Shown: piece after piece, positions 31,096-39,981 of the stretch
How the letters are laid out: each line of letters opens with the position of its first letter
How positions within the stretch are numbered: position 1 is the first letter of the stretch
NCBI GenBank assembly: GCA_024331095.1
Contig: JANDJE010000019.1
Coordinates: 1-40,293, forward strand
Length of the DNA stretch: 40,293 nt
Source: Nitrospira sp.
GTDB taxonomy: Bacteria > Nitrospirota > Nitrospiria > Nitrospirales > Nitrospiraceae
Reading direction: 5' to 3'
Program-made: the position numbers and the translations under genes
The notes under the pieces: model-generated
Told to the model about the DNA's origin: nothing
Database searches by the model: none
What the model saw: the letters and a program-made list of their open reading frames with translations, nothing else

Positions 31096-32451
31096 TTATT
31101 TTTTTCTCACCAGGATACGCAGTGGCGTGCCGGTGAAGTCGTACGTATCGCGCAGGTGATTTTCGAGAAATCGCAGATAGGCGGGGGATATGTCTTCCGG
31201 ATGCCCCACGAACAGAGCGAACGCCGGGGGCTTGGTCGTCACTTGCGTGATGAACGCGGATTTCGTGATTTTTGTCGGCTTGCCCGCCCGGACCGGCAGA
31301 GGATGCGCCGACAACAGGGTTTGCAGCCACGCGTTCAGCGCGCCGGTGGGGATTCGTTTGGAGAACGTGGCGTAGACCTCGTCGATCCGAACGAACAAGG
31401 CGGACACGGAATGCGACTCGATGGCCGAGCCGTACAAAACCGGCGCCCACCTCAAAAAGGGCAGCCGTCTGCGGAGTTGCAGCTCGAAATCGTTTCGGGC
31501 GCCGCCGTCGCCTCTGCGAAGATCCCACTTGTTGACCCAGAGAAGACAGCCGCGCCCCTGCTTGAGAATCGCTCCGGCCAATTTCGTGTCCTGCTCCGTC
31601 ACGCCTTCGGCTCCATCCAACACCAGCACCGCCAAGTCGGATCGGCCGATGGCGCGCAGCGAGCGGAGCACGCTGTAGCCCTCGACGCCGCGGTCGATTT
31701 TCCCCCTGCGGCGGATGCCCGCGGTGTCGGTGAAGAGGTACCGACGCCCCTCGTGGACGACCGGGGAATCGATCGGATCGCGCGTGGTTCCGGGAATGTC
31801 GCTGACGATCGCGCGCTCTTCTCCCAACAACGCGTTGACGAGGGTGGATTTGCCGACATTGGGCCGGCCGACGACGGCGATACGGGGCGTCTGGTGACGC
31901 TCTTCGGATTCCTTGGCCGGCGGCAGGAGGGGGTAAATGGCGTCCAATAGCTCGGCGACGCCCAATCCATGTTCGGCGGAGATCGGAAACAGTGTGTCCA
32001 CTCCGGTTTGATAAAAGTCGGCCGTCAACGGTTCCGCCTGCGGCGTGTCGATTTTGTTCACGGCGACGAACACCGGTTTCGTGACGCCGCGCAGCAACCG
32101 AACGACTTCTTGATCGAGAGGGGTCAAGCCGGAACGTCCGTCCAACAGCAAAATCAGAATATCGGATTCGGCGATGGCCAATTCGGACTGTCGGCGAATC
32201 AGCGCCGACATCCCACCCGACGCGGAGGGGTCGAGCCCCCCCGTATCGACGAGACGGAAGGCGCGATCTCGATAGGTCGCATCGGCGTAGTTTCGATCGC
32301 GGGTGACGCCGGGTACGTCGTCTACGATGGCGGCCTTGGTACCGAGGAGCTTGTTGAACAACGTCGATTTCCCGACGTTCGGCCGGCCGATGATGGCGAT
32401 GAGCGGAACGCGCGAAGGGTCGAGCGTAAGGGGTAAGGGACTGGATGCCAT
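31096..32451 (-). CDS. der: Ribosome biogenesis GTPase Der (EngA)
   Basis: A 451-residue protein with two tandem GTPase domains. Domain 1 has the P-loop GRPNVGKST (22-30), DVPGVTRDR, DTGG and NKID; domain 2 has a second GRPNVGKST (195-203), DIPGTTRDPIDS, DTAGIRRRGK and NKWDL; the C-terminal KH-like domain ends with PLRILVRKK. Der is essential for maturation of the 50S subunit. The start ATG 32451 is chosen because the earlier open frames overlap the divergent HAD promoter region. It stands alone on the minus strand. Confidence 0.97.
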   Translation of the reverse strand: MASSPLPLTLDPSRVPLIAIIGRPNVGKSTLFNKLLGTKAAIVDDVPGVTRDRNYADATYRDRAFRLVDTGGLDPSASGGMSALIRRQSELAIAESDILILLLDGRSGLTPLDQEVVRLLRGVTKPVFVAVNKIDTPQAEPLTADFYQTGVDTLFPISAEHGLGVAELLDAIYPLLPPAKESEERHQTPRIAVVGRPNVGKSTLVNALLGEERAIVSDIPGTTRDPIDSPVVHEGRRYLFTDTAGIRRRGKIDRGVEGYSVLRSLRAIGRSDLAVLVLDGAEGVTEQDTKLAGAILKQGRGCLLWVNKWDLRRGDGGARNDFELQLRRRLPFLRWAPVLYGSAIESHSVSALFVRIDEVYATFSKRIPTGALNAWLQTLLSAHPLPVRAGKPTKITKSAFITQVTTKPPAFALFVGHPEDISPAYLRFLENHLRDTYDFTGTPLRILVRKK

Positions 32452-32529
32452 GTTCGTGTTGCAGCGTGTGTGACCGTATCACAGGAAATTTCTGAAACAC
32501 AATGTCTCGTCTTTGCCGGCTCAGTCTTT

Positions 32530-32535
32530 TATACT
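32530..32535 (+). promoter_or_regulatory. -10 element at the HAD gene start
   Basis: TATACT lies 6 bases before GTG 32542. No convincing -35 is visible at 16-18 bases, and there is no Shine-Dalgarno sequence. The arrangement resembles those at 1073 and 13338 and suggests a leaderless transcript. Confidence 0.4.
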
Positions 32536-32541
32536 TTCTTT

Positions 32542-33231
32542 GTGATACCTGACGGTTCCCTCCCGACGCCTTACGGGATCGATTGGAACGAAATTGACGA
32601 CGTGTTGCTTGACATGGACGGCACGTTGTTGGACCGGCATTTCGACAATTTCTTTTTCGAGGAGGAACTGCCCCGTCGGTACGCGCGCCTGCATGAGCTG
32701 CCGTTTGAAGAGGCTCGCGATCGCCTGACGGCCATGTATCGGTCGGTGGAGGGCGAACTGGCGTGGACCGATCTCCATTATTGGAGTCGCCGGATCGGAA
32801 TCGACGTCGTGGCTCTCCACAAAGAGTTGGATCACATGATCGGGTTTTTGCCGGGGGCGGAGGAATTTCTCCTTGCGTTGCGCCGGTTGGGTAAGCGGGT
32901 GACGATCGTCACCAACGCCCATCGTGCCGGGGTCGACGTGAAAACGGCCAAAACGAGGCTGGATCGTTACGTCGATCGGATCGTGGATGCCTTCGAGGTG
33001 GGCTATCTGAAAATGCGGCCGGAATACTGGCCGGCTTGTCGGGAGATAATCGGGTTTGATTCGAAGCGGTCGCTGTATGTGGACGACGATGAGCTCTGTC
33101 TCGAAGCCGCGCGGGAGTTCGGTCTCGGTTGGATTATCCACAGCGCCAAATCCAGCTCTCAATTGCCGCCCGCTCCTTCGGCCGGTTTTCCGTCCGTCGA
33201 GCGGCTGTCATCCTTGGTCCGGGGGAGCTGA
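32542..33231 (+). CDS. HAD-family phosphatase, similar to GMP/IMP nucleotidase YrfG
   Basis: A 229-residue haloacid dehalogenase-type hydrolase from GTG 32542; the frame is open to 32470 but the added 24 residues look non-coding. Motif I is DMDGTLLD with the nucleophile D24 and acid/base D26; motif II is TNAH in RVTIVTNAHRAGV; motif III/IV are K in YLKMRPEYW and DDDELCLEAA. The run IDWNEIDDVLLDMDGTLLD, HFDNFFFEEELPRRY and LHYWSRRIGID is close to the pattern of E. coli YrfG, a nucleotidase acting on GMP and IMP; the substrate here is inferred from that. The 3' end overlaps the convergent methyltransferase gene by 73 bases. Confidence 0.88.
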   Translation: MIPDGSLPTPYGIDWNEIDDVLLDMDGTLLDRHFDNFFFEEELPRRYARLHELPFEEARDRLTAMYRSVEGELAWTDLHYWSRRIGIDVVALHKELDHMIGFLPGAEEFLLALRRLGKRVTIVTNAHRAGVDVKTAKTRLDRYVDRIVDAFEVGYLKMRPEYWPACREIIGFDSKRSLYVDDDELCLEAAREFGLGWIIHSAKSSSQLPPAPSAGFPSVERLSSLVRGS

Positions 33232-33848
33232 CCGGCCGCGGCGGCCTCGCCTCGGTACATTGTGCCGCCGATGCGAGGAATTCCCTCCATTTCGAATCGA
33301 TCCACGCGAAGGAGCCTGAGCCCGCCTTGCTCGATCAGGCGATCGATCCGTCTGTTCAGGTTGCAGCCGCACCCGATGATGTTCTGAATCGGATTGAGCC
33401 GGTGCTGCCAGGCCGCGATGTTCGGATCGTCGCTCAGTCCGTGTTCCAAGAAGAGAAAACGTCCGTCCGGTTTGAGAACGCGGCCGACTTCCCGCAGCGC
33501 CTTGACCGGGTCGGGAATCGTGCAGAGGGTCCAGGTGCTCACCACGAAATCGAAGGAGTGCTCGTCGTACGGCAACGTTTCGGCGCTTCTCCGGTCGAAT
33601 CGGACCGGAAACGGGGCGGTGGCGACACGGCGCGCGACTCGTTCAGGGAGCAGCTCGGCCGGGTCCACGGCATGCAATTGCGCGACATGGCGGGGATAGT
33701 GCGAGAGATTAAGACCTGTCCCGAACCCCAGCTCCAGCACCGTTCCATGGACCGGTGCGAGCAGTTCGGACCGCAGGCGGCGGAATTCCTCCGTCGCCAT
33801 GAGCCGGTCCATCAAACGGGGGAAAATGTGATCGCCGTAGAATCCCAT
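33159..33848 (-). CDS. Class I SAM-dependent methyltransferase
   Basis: A 229-residue protein with a UbiE/Methyltransf_11-like fold: motif I VLELGFGTGLNLSHY (about 37-51), AVDPAELLPER, motif II region SAETLPYDEHSFDFVVSTWT and motif III LREVGRVLKPDGRFLFLEHG. A cysteine pair (IIGCGCNLNR) and a final segment EGIPRIGGTMYRGEA resemble small phosphatidylethanolamine/arsenite- or METTL7-like methyltransferases, but the substrate cannot be read from sequence. The tail overlaps the HAD gene on the opposite strand by 73 bases. leuS diverges from it with 102 bases between the starts. Confidence 0.85.
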   Translation of the reverse strand: MGFYGDHIFPRLMDRLMATEEFRRLRSELLAPVHGTVLELGFGTGLNLSHYPRHVAQLHAVDPAELLPERVARRVATAPFPVRFDRRSAETLPYDEHSFDFVVSTWTLCTIPDPVKALREVGRVLKPDGRFLFLEHGLSDDPNIAAWQHRLNPIQNIIGCGCNLNRRIDRLIEQGGLRLLRVDRFEMEGIPRIGGTMYRGEAAAAGQLPRTKDDSRSTDGKPAEGAGGN

Positions 33849-33891
33849 CGCGCCCGGAGGACGGGCCGTCGGCCCGTCGAATTCTCAAACC

Positions 33892-33920
33892 TTGTGAGCC
33901 CGAAGGGGCTGTGCTAGATT
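33892..33920 (+). promoter_or_regulatory. Putative promoter of the leuS-lptE-holA operon
   Basis: TTGTGA (33892-33897), a 17-base spacer and TAGATT (33915-33920), about 30 bases before the leuS ATG at 33951. Moderate match. Confidence 0.45.
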
Positions 33921-33950
33921 CCTGCCTCATTTTTTGAATACCATGCGACC

Positions 33951-36386
33951 ATGAGCAAAGGCTACGATCACCAGGCTATCGAGGCCAAGTGGCAACGGTA
34001 CTGGGAAGAACAGAAAACCTTCCGAGTCGCCGAGGATCCGTCGAAGCCCAAATTTTACTGTCTCGACATGTTCCCCTATCCGTCCGGTTCCGGGCTGCAT
34101 GTCGGCCATCTGGAGGGCTACACGGCGACCGACATCGTGTCACGGTATAAACGGATGCGGGGGTTCAACGTACTGCATCCCATGGGTTGGGATGCCTTCG
34201 GGCTCCCGGCCGAACAGTACGCGGTCAAGACCGGCGTCCACCCCGCTGTCACTACGGCGCAAAATATCGCCACGTTCAAGCGACAGATGAAGCGGGTCGG
34301 GCTCTCCTACGATTGGGATCGTGAACTGAGCACGACCGACCCCGACTACTATCGGTGGACCCAGTGGATCTTTCTGAAACTGTTCGAGCGGGGTTTGGCC
34401 TACGTCGCCGAGGTGCCGGTCAATTGGTGTCCTGCGTTGGGGACGGTGCTCGCGAACGAAGAGATCGTGGACGGCAAGAGCGAAGTAGGCGGCTTCGAGG
34501 TGATCCGCAAACCGATGCGGCAGTGGGTCTTAAAAATCACAGCCTACGCCGACCGGCTGTTGGAAGACTTGAAGCTTGTCGATTGGCCGGCCAGCACGCT
34601 CGAAATGCAAAAGAACTGGATCGGCCGCTCGATCGGGGCCGAGGTCGAGTTTCCCTTGGCCGACGTCAAGGGAGCCGTTCGCGTCTTTACGACCAGACCG
34701 GATACGCTCTTCGGCGCCACGTACATGGTGTTGGCCCCCGAACATCCGTTGGCGGAAGTGGTGACCACTGATGAACAGCGGGAGGCCGTGTCAGCCTACC
34801 GCGACGCTGCGGCGAGAAAAAGTGATCTGCAACGGCAGGAGCTTGAGAGGGAGAAAACCGGCGTCTTCACCGGCGGGTACGCCGTCAATCCGGTCAACGG
34901 CGAGCGGCTGCCGATTTGGATCGCCGACTATGTGCTGATGAGCTACGGCACGGGCGCGATCATGGCGGTGCCCGCCCATGACGAGCGCGACTGGGCGTTT
35001 GCGCGGCGGTATCGGCTGCCCGTTCGCGAGGTGATCGCCGGCGGGAATGTCCAAGAGGCGGCCTTCACCGACATCGAGCGCGGAACCGTCGTCAACTCGG
35101 CAAACCCGGACGGGAGCTTTTCTATCAATGGACTCCTGCCTGCGGAGGCGATTCCGAAGATCATCGATTGGCTGGAGAAGCAGGGCAAAGGCAAACGTGC
35201 GGTCAACTACAAGTTGCGCGATTGGCTGTTTTCGCGACAGCGGTATTGGGGCGAGCCGTTTCCCATTCTGTGGGTCGATGGGGAACCGCGTCCTTTGCCG
35301 GAAGAGCGGTTGCCGCTCAGGTTGCCGGAGGCAAGCAACTTCAAACCGTCGGGCACGGGGGAAAGTCCGCTGGCGAATCTTGAATCCTGGCTTCGGACGA
35401 CCGACCCGGCGACGGGCAAACCGGCCCGGCGCGAAACCAATACGATGCCGCAATGGGCGGGATCCTGCTGGTACTACCTGCGATTCATCGATCCGAAGAA
35501 CCAGGATCGGCTTGTCGATCCGGCCAAGGAACGGTATTGGATGCCGGTCGATCTGTACATCGGCGGCAGCGAGCACGCGGTCCTGCACCTGCTGTATGCC
35601 CGGTTTTGGCACAAGGTGCTGTACGACGTCGGCGTCGTCTCGACGCCGGAGCCGTTTAAGAAACTGGTGCACCAAGGCATCGTGTTGGGCGAGGACAATC
35701 AAAAGATGTCCAAGTCGCGCGGCAACGTGGTGAATCCCGACGAGATGATCGATCGGTTCGGCGCGGACGCGGTGCGGATATATGAGATGTTCATGGGCCC
35801 GCTCGAAGCGATGAAGCCCTGGAGCACGAGGGGCGTGGAGGGCGTCACCCGGTTTCTTGAACGGGTCTGGCGGCTCATGGTCGATGAAGAGGGACGATTG
35901 TCCGCCGCCGTGGTCTCGTCGGCTCCGACCGTGGAGCAGCGGCGGCTGCTCCACCGGACGATCAAAAAAGTCACCGAGGATATCGAGGCGCTGCGATTCA
36001 ACACGGCGATCTCGCAGATGATGATCTTCACCAACGAAATGACCAAGGCGGAGCAACGGCCTCGGGTTCTGCTCGAACCCTTCGTATTGTTGTTAGCGCC
36101 CTTCGCCCCCCACTTGGCCGAAGAGTTGTGGGAACGGTTGGGGCATCCACCGAGTGTGTCGCGGCAACCATGGCCGTCCTATGATCCGGCCTTGACGGTG
36201 GCCGAGCAGGTGACGATTCCGGTGCAAGTGAACGGCCGCTTGCGGGGCAAGGTCGAAGTGGATCATGACGCGCCGCGCGATATGGTCGAACGCCTTGCCC
36301 GGGAAGAAGTGGCCGGATGGATTCAGGGCAAGGAGCTCAAAAAAGTGGTCCATGTCGAGAAGAAACTGATCAATTTCGTAGTCTGA
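33951..36386 (+). CDS. leuS: Leucyl-tRNA synthetase
   Basis: An 811-residue class I aminoacyl-tRNA synthetase. HIGH motif as HVGH in [13 protein letters not shown] (near residue 47), [13 protein letters not shown], the editing (CP1) domain with [20 protein letters not shown] and [14 protein letters not shown], the leucine-specific [23 protein letters not shown] region as [32 protein letters not shown], and the KMSKS motif in [16 protein letters not shown] (near 585). It attaches leucine to tRNA-Leu and hydrolyses mischarged tRNA. lptE starts 5 bases after the stop. Length is at the short end of the normal bacterial range. Confidence 0.98.
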   Translation: MSKGYDHQAIEAKWQRYWEEQKTFRVAEDPSKPKFYCLDMFPYPSGSGLHVGHLEGYTATDIVSRYKRMRGFNVLHPMGWDAFGLPAEQYAVKTGVHPAVTTAQNIATFKRQMKRVGLSYDWDRELSTTDPDYYRWTQWIFLKLFERGLAYVAEVPVNWCPALGTVLANEEIVDGKSEVGGFEVIRKPMRQWVLKITAYADRLLEDLKLVDWPASTLEMQKNWIGRSIGAEVEFPLADVKGAVRVFTTRPDTLFGATYMVLAPEHPLAEVVTTDEQREAVSAYRDAAARKSDLQRQELEREKTGVFTGGYAVNPVNGERLPIWIADYVLMSYGTGAIMAVPAHDERDWAFARRYRLPVREVIAGGNVQEAAFTDIERGTVVNSANPDGSFSINGLLPAEAIPKIIDWLEKQGKGKRAVNYKLRDWLFSRQRYWGEPFPILWVDGEPRPLPEERLPLRLPEASNFKPSGTGESPLANLESWLRTTDPATGKPARRETNTMPQWAGSCWYYLRFIDPKNQDRLVDPAKERYWMPVDLYIGGSEHAVLHLLYARFWHKVLYDVGVVSTPEPFKKLVHQGIVLGEDNQKMSKSRGNVVNPDEMIDRFGADAVRIYEMFMGPLEAMKPWSTRGVEGVTRFLERVWRLMVDEEGRLSAAVVSSAPTVEQRRLLHRTIKKVTEDIEALRFNTAISQMMIFTNEMTKAEQRPRVLLEPFVLLLAPFAPHLAEELWERLGHPPSVSRQPWPSYDPALTVAEQVTIPVQVNGRLRGKVEVDHDAPRDMVERLAREEVAGWIQGKELKKVVHVEKKLINFVV

Positions 36387-36391
36387 GAAGC

Positions 36392-37057
36392 ATGCGGATC
36401 GTCGAGGGCGCAGAGCGGAGCATCAGTGTGAGGCCGAGCGGCCCGACGCGGTGGATTCTTGCATTTGCCACCCTGGTCGTCGCGGTGGTGATCAATGGGC
36501 CGGCCGGTTGCGGCTATCAGTTTCGCGTGGAAGGAGCCGGTCCGACCATCGGCGGCGCGGATCGTTCCGCGGCGCAGGGGCCCGCGCCGCGTCTGGCGGT
36601 CAAAACGCTGGTCAACCGGAGTTTCGAGCCGAATCTCGAGACACGCTATACGAACTATGTGCGGTACGAGTTTTCGTCCGGCAGCGGGGCGCAGGTCGTG
36701 CCGGATTCCGCCGCGGCGGATTTGGTCTTGACCGGCGAGATTCTTTCCGTGAGCATGCCCACGTTGAGTTTCAGCCAAACGACGACGACGGAAAGCCGGA
36801 CGGAAGTGGTGTTGCGGCTCGACGTGGAAGAGGTCAAGACGAAGAGAAAAATCTGGAGCCAAGTGGCGAAAGGCGTCTCGGAGTTTTTTGTTACGCGGGA
36901 TCTCCAGTTCAATCGCGTGTTACAGAATCGAGCGCTGGAGCAAGCCGGTCGCTTTGCGGCCGCCGATTTGGCCGCGCGGTTTCTGTTGTATGTCGAATCC
37001 GGCGGAATGGCCGCGCCTCGCGACCGTTCCGCGACGCCGACTTCGTCGGCCCCGTGA
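36392..37057 (+). CDS. lptE: LPS-assembly lipoprotein LptE
   Basis: A 221-residue lipoprotein from ATG 36392. A hydrophobic segment (RWILAFATLVVAVVINGPAG) ends in GPAGC, with the family-typical CGYQF right after the lipidated cysteine. The mature domain has VKTLVNRSFEPNLETRYTNY, DLVLTGEILSVSMPTLSFSQ and EVVLRLDVEEVKTKRKIWSQ, the LptE/RlpB fold (DUF4136-like strands) seen in outer-membrane LptD partners. It plugs LptD to insert lipopolysaccharide in the outer leaflet. The proline before the lipobox is unusual. leuS-lptE-holA is a conserved gene order. Confidence 0.9.
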   Translation: MRIVEGAERSISVRPSGPTRWILAFATLVVAVVINGPAGCGYQFRVEGAGPTIGGADRSAAQGPAPRLAVKTLVNRSFEPNLETRYTNYVRYEFSSGSGAQVVPDSAAADLVLTGEILSVSMPTLSFSQTTTTESRTEVVLRLDVEEVKTKRKIWSQVAKGVSEFFVTRDLQFNRVLQNRALEQAGRFAAADLAARFLLYVESGGMAAPRDRSATPTSSAP

Positions 37058-37076
37058 CGCGGGCGAGGAACTCGAA

Positions 37077-38183
37077 ATGGCGGCGTCGCTGAATCCCTAT
37101 CAGCTCGAAGCGGTCTTGAACAAACAGGCGCCCGGGCCGTTGTATCTCGTCGTCGGCGAGGAAGATCTGCTCAGAGATCACGCGCTGGCCGTGTTGAAGA
37201 CCGTCGTGCTGGGCGGCAAGGACGGGTTCAATTACGATCTGTTCTATGGGGACGAAGCCGCCGGGGCCGATATCCGAAACTGTGCGTCAGAACTGCCGGC
37301 GTTCGCCGAGCGCCGTCTCGTCGTCGTGAAAGCGGCCGAGAAACTGCCGGCCCGGGAGACGGAAACGTTGGTCGAGTATCTGAGCGATCCGGTGGAGACG
37401 ACGACGCTGGTGTTTATGAGTCAGAAGCTGGACGGCCGATTGAAATTTTCTCAGGCGCTGACTCGTCGGGCCGTCCTGATCGACTGTTCACCGCTGCGCG
37501 AGGCGCAGCTCAACGCCTGGGTGACTCGGGAGGCCGAGCGGCTGGGGATTCGGCTGGACGAGCAGGCGCATCACGCGCTGAAAGAAGCGGTCGGGGGATC
37601 GCTGCACGGATTGCGGAGAGAGATGGAGAAACTTGCGGCCTATACGTCGCCCGCTTGCTCCGTGACCGCCGCCGACGTTCAGGCGCTCCGCGGTATCGAG
37701 CCCGGCGCCTCGATCTTCGACCTGACGCTCGCGATCGCCGAGGGACAGCGCGGCCGGGCCCTGTCAATCCTCGCGCGCAACCTTGAAGCCGGTGAAGCGC
37801 CGCTTCGCCTGCTGGGCTCCCTCGCCTGGCAATACCGCCGCATTTGGAAAGTCAAAGAGTCGCTGGCCGGCGGAGGCCGAGACGGAGAAGCCGCCAGAAC
37901 ATTGCGCATGGACCCGGAACGAGTCCGGTCGTTTTTGTCGCGCTTTTCGTTCGAGCATCTCCAAGCGGTCTCCCGCCTGTTGTTTGAGGCCGACGATCGA
38001 CTCAAAGGCGGCGGCGGGAGCCGACCCAAAATCGTGCTGGAGCGTCTGTTGTTTCATTTGTGCGAACTTGCGCCGAACAAGCCGGGAGGACCGACGCCGA
38101 CTCCGACGAAGACCGGCCGTGGTCCGACCCGCGTCGTCTCGAACGTGCGGACGGTCAGGAGCGGGGGGCGGACAGGGCGTTGA
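37077..38183 (+). CDS. holA: DNA polymerase III delta subunit
   Basis: A 368-residue protein from ATG 37077 (MAASLNPYQLEAVLNKQAPG). It has the HolA/clamp-loader pattern: PLYLVVGEEDLLRDHALAVL, FNYDLFYGDEA, ASELPAFAERRLVVVKAAEK, the domain III region SIFDLTLAIAEGQRGRALSI and LLGSLAWQYRRIWKVKESLA. Delta opens the beta sliding clamp during loading. It has no functional Walker motif, as usual for delta. A threonine/proline/glycine-rich tail after LFHLCELAPNK is not part of the fold and overlaps the 3' end of rpsT on the other strand by 29 bases. Confidence 0.95.
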   Translation: MAASLNPYQLEAVLNKQAPGPLYLVVGEEDLLRDHALAVLKTVVLGGKDGFNYDLFYGDEAAGADIRNCASELPAFAERRLVVVKAAEKLPARETETLVEYLSDPVETTTLVFMSQKLDGRLKFSQALTRRAVLIDCSPLREAQLNAWVTREAERLGIRLDEQAHHALKEAVGGSLHGLRREMEKLAAYTSPACSVTAADVQALRGIEPGASIFDLTLAIAEGQRGRALSILARNLEAGEAPLRLLGSLAWQYRRIWKVKESLAGGGRDGEAARTLRMDPERVRSFLSRFSFEHLQAVSRLLFEADDRLKGGGGSRPKIVLERLLFHLCELAPNKPGGPTPTPTKTGRGPTRVVSNVRTVRSGGRTGR

Positions 38184-38433
38184 CGCGCAGCGTGAGGCGG
38201 GAAATGCGGCGGGAGGCCGTGTTTCGCTTGAGCACGCCCTTGGACGCGGCTTTCCTGATCGTGGAAACGGCCTCGCGCAGGAGCGACACGGCGTCGTCCG
38301 CTTTCTTGTCGGTAACGGCCGCCAAGACTTTTTTGGTGATCGTTTTAACGGTGTTCATGGTGGCCCGGTTTCGTTCGCGCCGGCGTTCCGCCTGGCGGGC
38401 CCTGCGAATAGTAGATTTGTGAATGACAGACAT
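38155..38433 (-). CDS. rpsT: 30S ribosomal protein S20
   Basis: A 92-residue basic protein from ATG 38433 (MSVIHKSTIRRARQAERRRE), with the three-helix-bundle sequence RNRATMNTVKTITKKVLAAV, DAVSLLREAVSTIRKAASKG and KRNTASRRISRLTLRVNAL. S20 binds the 5' domain and the 3' minor region of 16S rRNA. The start follows a perfect GGAGG at 8-base spacing; the open frame extends to 38469 but this part is the leader. That GGAGG is paired in a hairpin, suggesting feedback control. It diverges from pyrF. Confidence 0.96.
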   Translation of the reverse strand: MSVIHKSTIRRARQAERRRERNRATMNTVKTITKKVLAAVTDKKADDAVSLLREAVSTIRKAASKGVLKRNTASRRISRLTLRVNALSAPRS

Positions 38434-38441
38434 CGTTGGTT

Positions 38442-38456
38442 CCTCCAAACAGGAGG
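38442..38456 (-). promoter_or_regulatory. Hairpin covering the rpsT ribosome binding site
   Basis: In the rpsT mRNA, CCTCC (38456-38452) pairs with the Shine-Dalgarno GGAGG (38446-38442) across the 5-base loop TGTTT. This would hide the ribosome binding site until it is opened, a typical shape for translational control of ribosomal protein genes. Confidence 0.55.
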
Positions 38457-38461
38457 CTTCG

Positions 38462-38489
38462 TGTATCATACGGCGTCTTGGTTCGTCAA
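38462..38489 (-). promoter_or_regulatory. Putative promoter of rpsT
   Basis: On the minus strand TTGACG (38489-38484), a 16-base spacer and GATACA (38467-38462). The start of transcription would fall just upstream of the leader hairpin. Confidence 0.4.
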
Positions 38490-38528
38490 GGATCGCGGCT
38501 TGGAAGGAATGAGAACGGGAGCAATTCG

Positions 38529-39242
38529 ATGTCGAACATTGTGGCGCGTGACCGTTTGATTTTCGCGTTGGACGTGCCGTCCGCCGACGAAGCGGAGCGA
38601 CTCCTGGATCGTCTCAAAGGGCGCGTATCCTTCGTCAAGATCGGATTGGAGTTGTACACGGTGGCGGGGCCCGACATGGTGAAGAGGCTGGTGGATCGGA
38701 AGATGCGGATCTTTCTCGATCTGAAGTTTCTCGATATCGAAGAGACGGTGCGGCGGGCGACCGCACGAGTCGCTTCCATGGGCGTCGAGTTCCTGACGAT
38801 CCATGCCAATCGCAAGGCTCTGACCGCCGCGGTGGAAGGGCGGGCCGGCTCGGCTCTCAAGTTGCTGGCCGTGACCGTGCTGACGAACTTCGACGACCAG
38901 GACTTGCGCGAGATGGGGATTCAGCGAAGCATCCAGGATCTGGTGACGGCCCGGGCGCTGCTCGCTTCGGAAATCGGGTGCGACGGCGTGATCGCATCCG
39001 GCAGGGAAGCGACCGCCATCAGACAGAAAGTCGGGCCTCGGTTTGCGATCGTGACGCCGGGTGTTCGACCGGCGGGAAAGGGAACCGACGACCATGCCCG
39101 GGTGACGACCCCGTCTCAAGCGATTGCCGAAGGGGCGGACTACCTGGTGATCGGCCGGCCTATTCGAGACGCGGTCGATCCTCCCGCGGCCGTCGAGGCG
39201 ATCGTCGCCGAAATGCAGGCGGCCTTCGACGCCCGCGGCTGA
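38529..39242 (+). CDS. pyrF: Orotidine 5'-phosphate decarboxylase
   Basis: A 237-residue TIM-barrel enzyme from ATG 38529 (MSNIVARDRLIFALDVPSAD). Catalytic residues are in the FLDLKFLDIEETVRRA segment (the D-x-K-x-x-D array), with substrate loops FVKIGLELYTVAGPDMVKRL (split), LTIHANRKAL and the phosphate-binding IVTPGVRP and YLVIGRPI. It converts orotidine monophosphate to UMP, the last step of de novo pyrimidine synthesis. The variant FLDIEETV replaces the common LHDIPNTV, within family variation. tRNA-His follows after 68 bases. Confidence 0.96.
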   Translation: MSNIVARDRLIFALDVPSADEAERLLDRLKGRVSFVKIGLELYTVAGPDMVKRLVDRKMRIFLDLKFLDIEETVRRATARVASMGVEFLTIHANRKALTAAVEGRAGSALKLLAVTVLTNFDDQDLREMGIQRSIQDLVTARALLASEIGCDGVIASGREATAIRQKVGPRFAIVTPGVRPAGKGTDDHARVTTPSQAIAEGADYLVIGRPIRDAVDPPAAVEAIVAEMQAAFDARG

Positions 39243-39310
39243 CTTTGGTTGCGGGGCCCCGGCGCTCTTTGCTAAGATCGTCGCCTGCCGAACACGATCC
39301 TTCCTGGAAT

Positions 39311-39388
39311 GGTGGATGTAGCTCAGTTGGTCAGAGCGCCGGATTGTGGATCCGGAGGTCGCGGGTTCGACACCCGTCATCCACCCCA
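39311..39388 (+). tRNA. tRNA-His (GTG anticodon)
   Basis: A complete cloverleaf with an encoded CCA end (39386-39388). The acceptor GTGGATG pairs with CATCCAC, and the extra 5' G at 39311 (G-1) faces C73, the histidine identity pair. The D arm is GCTC...GAGC, the anticodon stem CCGGA/TCCGG holds the loop with GTG at 39346-39348, and the T arm is CGGGTTCGACACCCG. Stems are all paired. Confidence 0.97.
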
Positions 39389-39981
39389 TCGCCATCGTTC
39401 TATTCCCACGCTTCTCCACTCCATGAGCAGGGTTTTCTCGGCTTCTGTGCTGAGACCAGGGGAGAAAATCCCGTTGAGGGCAGGAGGCCTGCAGACCGGA
39501 TGGCAGTCTGTCTGGGCACGTCTAGCGACGCTGACTGCTGGGGAGAGAGCCTATTGCCGACCGACAGCAAATGAACGCTGGGCAGAGCCTCGGTCTAAAG
39601 GACTGGCATCGGAGACAAGGACGATGCTCAGACGGTCGACAAACAGGAGATCCTCTACGCGCTATCTGTAGTCAGGCCGAGCCCGGCAGCATGGGCACCC
39701 ATCCCTTCACAACGAGGAGGTTGATGACCCTGTGTATGGGAGCCGCAAAGGGCGGCGAGTGATCGAAGGAACGGTCGTACCAGTTCTCTCGGATGCTTGA
39801 CAAGGTGTCGGCTGATGAGATGGACTCGAGCTGGTGAGCTTCGGTGACAGCTGCTGATGCCGCCTAGAGGCGAGAGATCAGTACAGCGGTCGAGGCAGGA
39901 AGAGATCAACACCCTCTGAGTCAGCTGGTGCTAAGGAATGGCGAGATGGAAGCCGGGCAGGGGAGCCAAAAAGGAGAAGGC
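39389..39981. other. 593-base region without a recognisable gene
   Basis: Between tRNA-His and the HAF-repeat protein. Short reading frames on both strands have no known motif. Visible structure is slight: CAGAC/GTCTG around 39490-39511 and a TTGACA at 39798 without a matching -10. The position directly 3' of a tRNA could be that of an old integration site, but I see no integrase, direct repeat of the tRNA end or transposase remnant. It may be a long untranslated leader of the next gene. Confidence 0.4.

Noticed and set aside
31048..31950. 300-codon open frame antisense to der
   Set aside because: Antisense to both GTPase domains; no motif of its own.
34791..36056. 421-codon open frame antisense to leuS
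   Set aside because: The sense strand encodes a complete leucyl-tRNA synthetase; the antisense product has no recognisable motif and no ribosome binding site.
39389..39981. Riboswitch or group II intron after tRNA-His
   Set aside because: A few short hairpins are present, but no conserved core of a known riboswitch or intron domain V could be recognised by eye.
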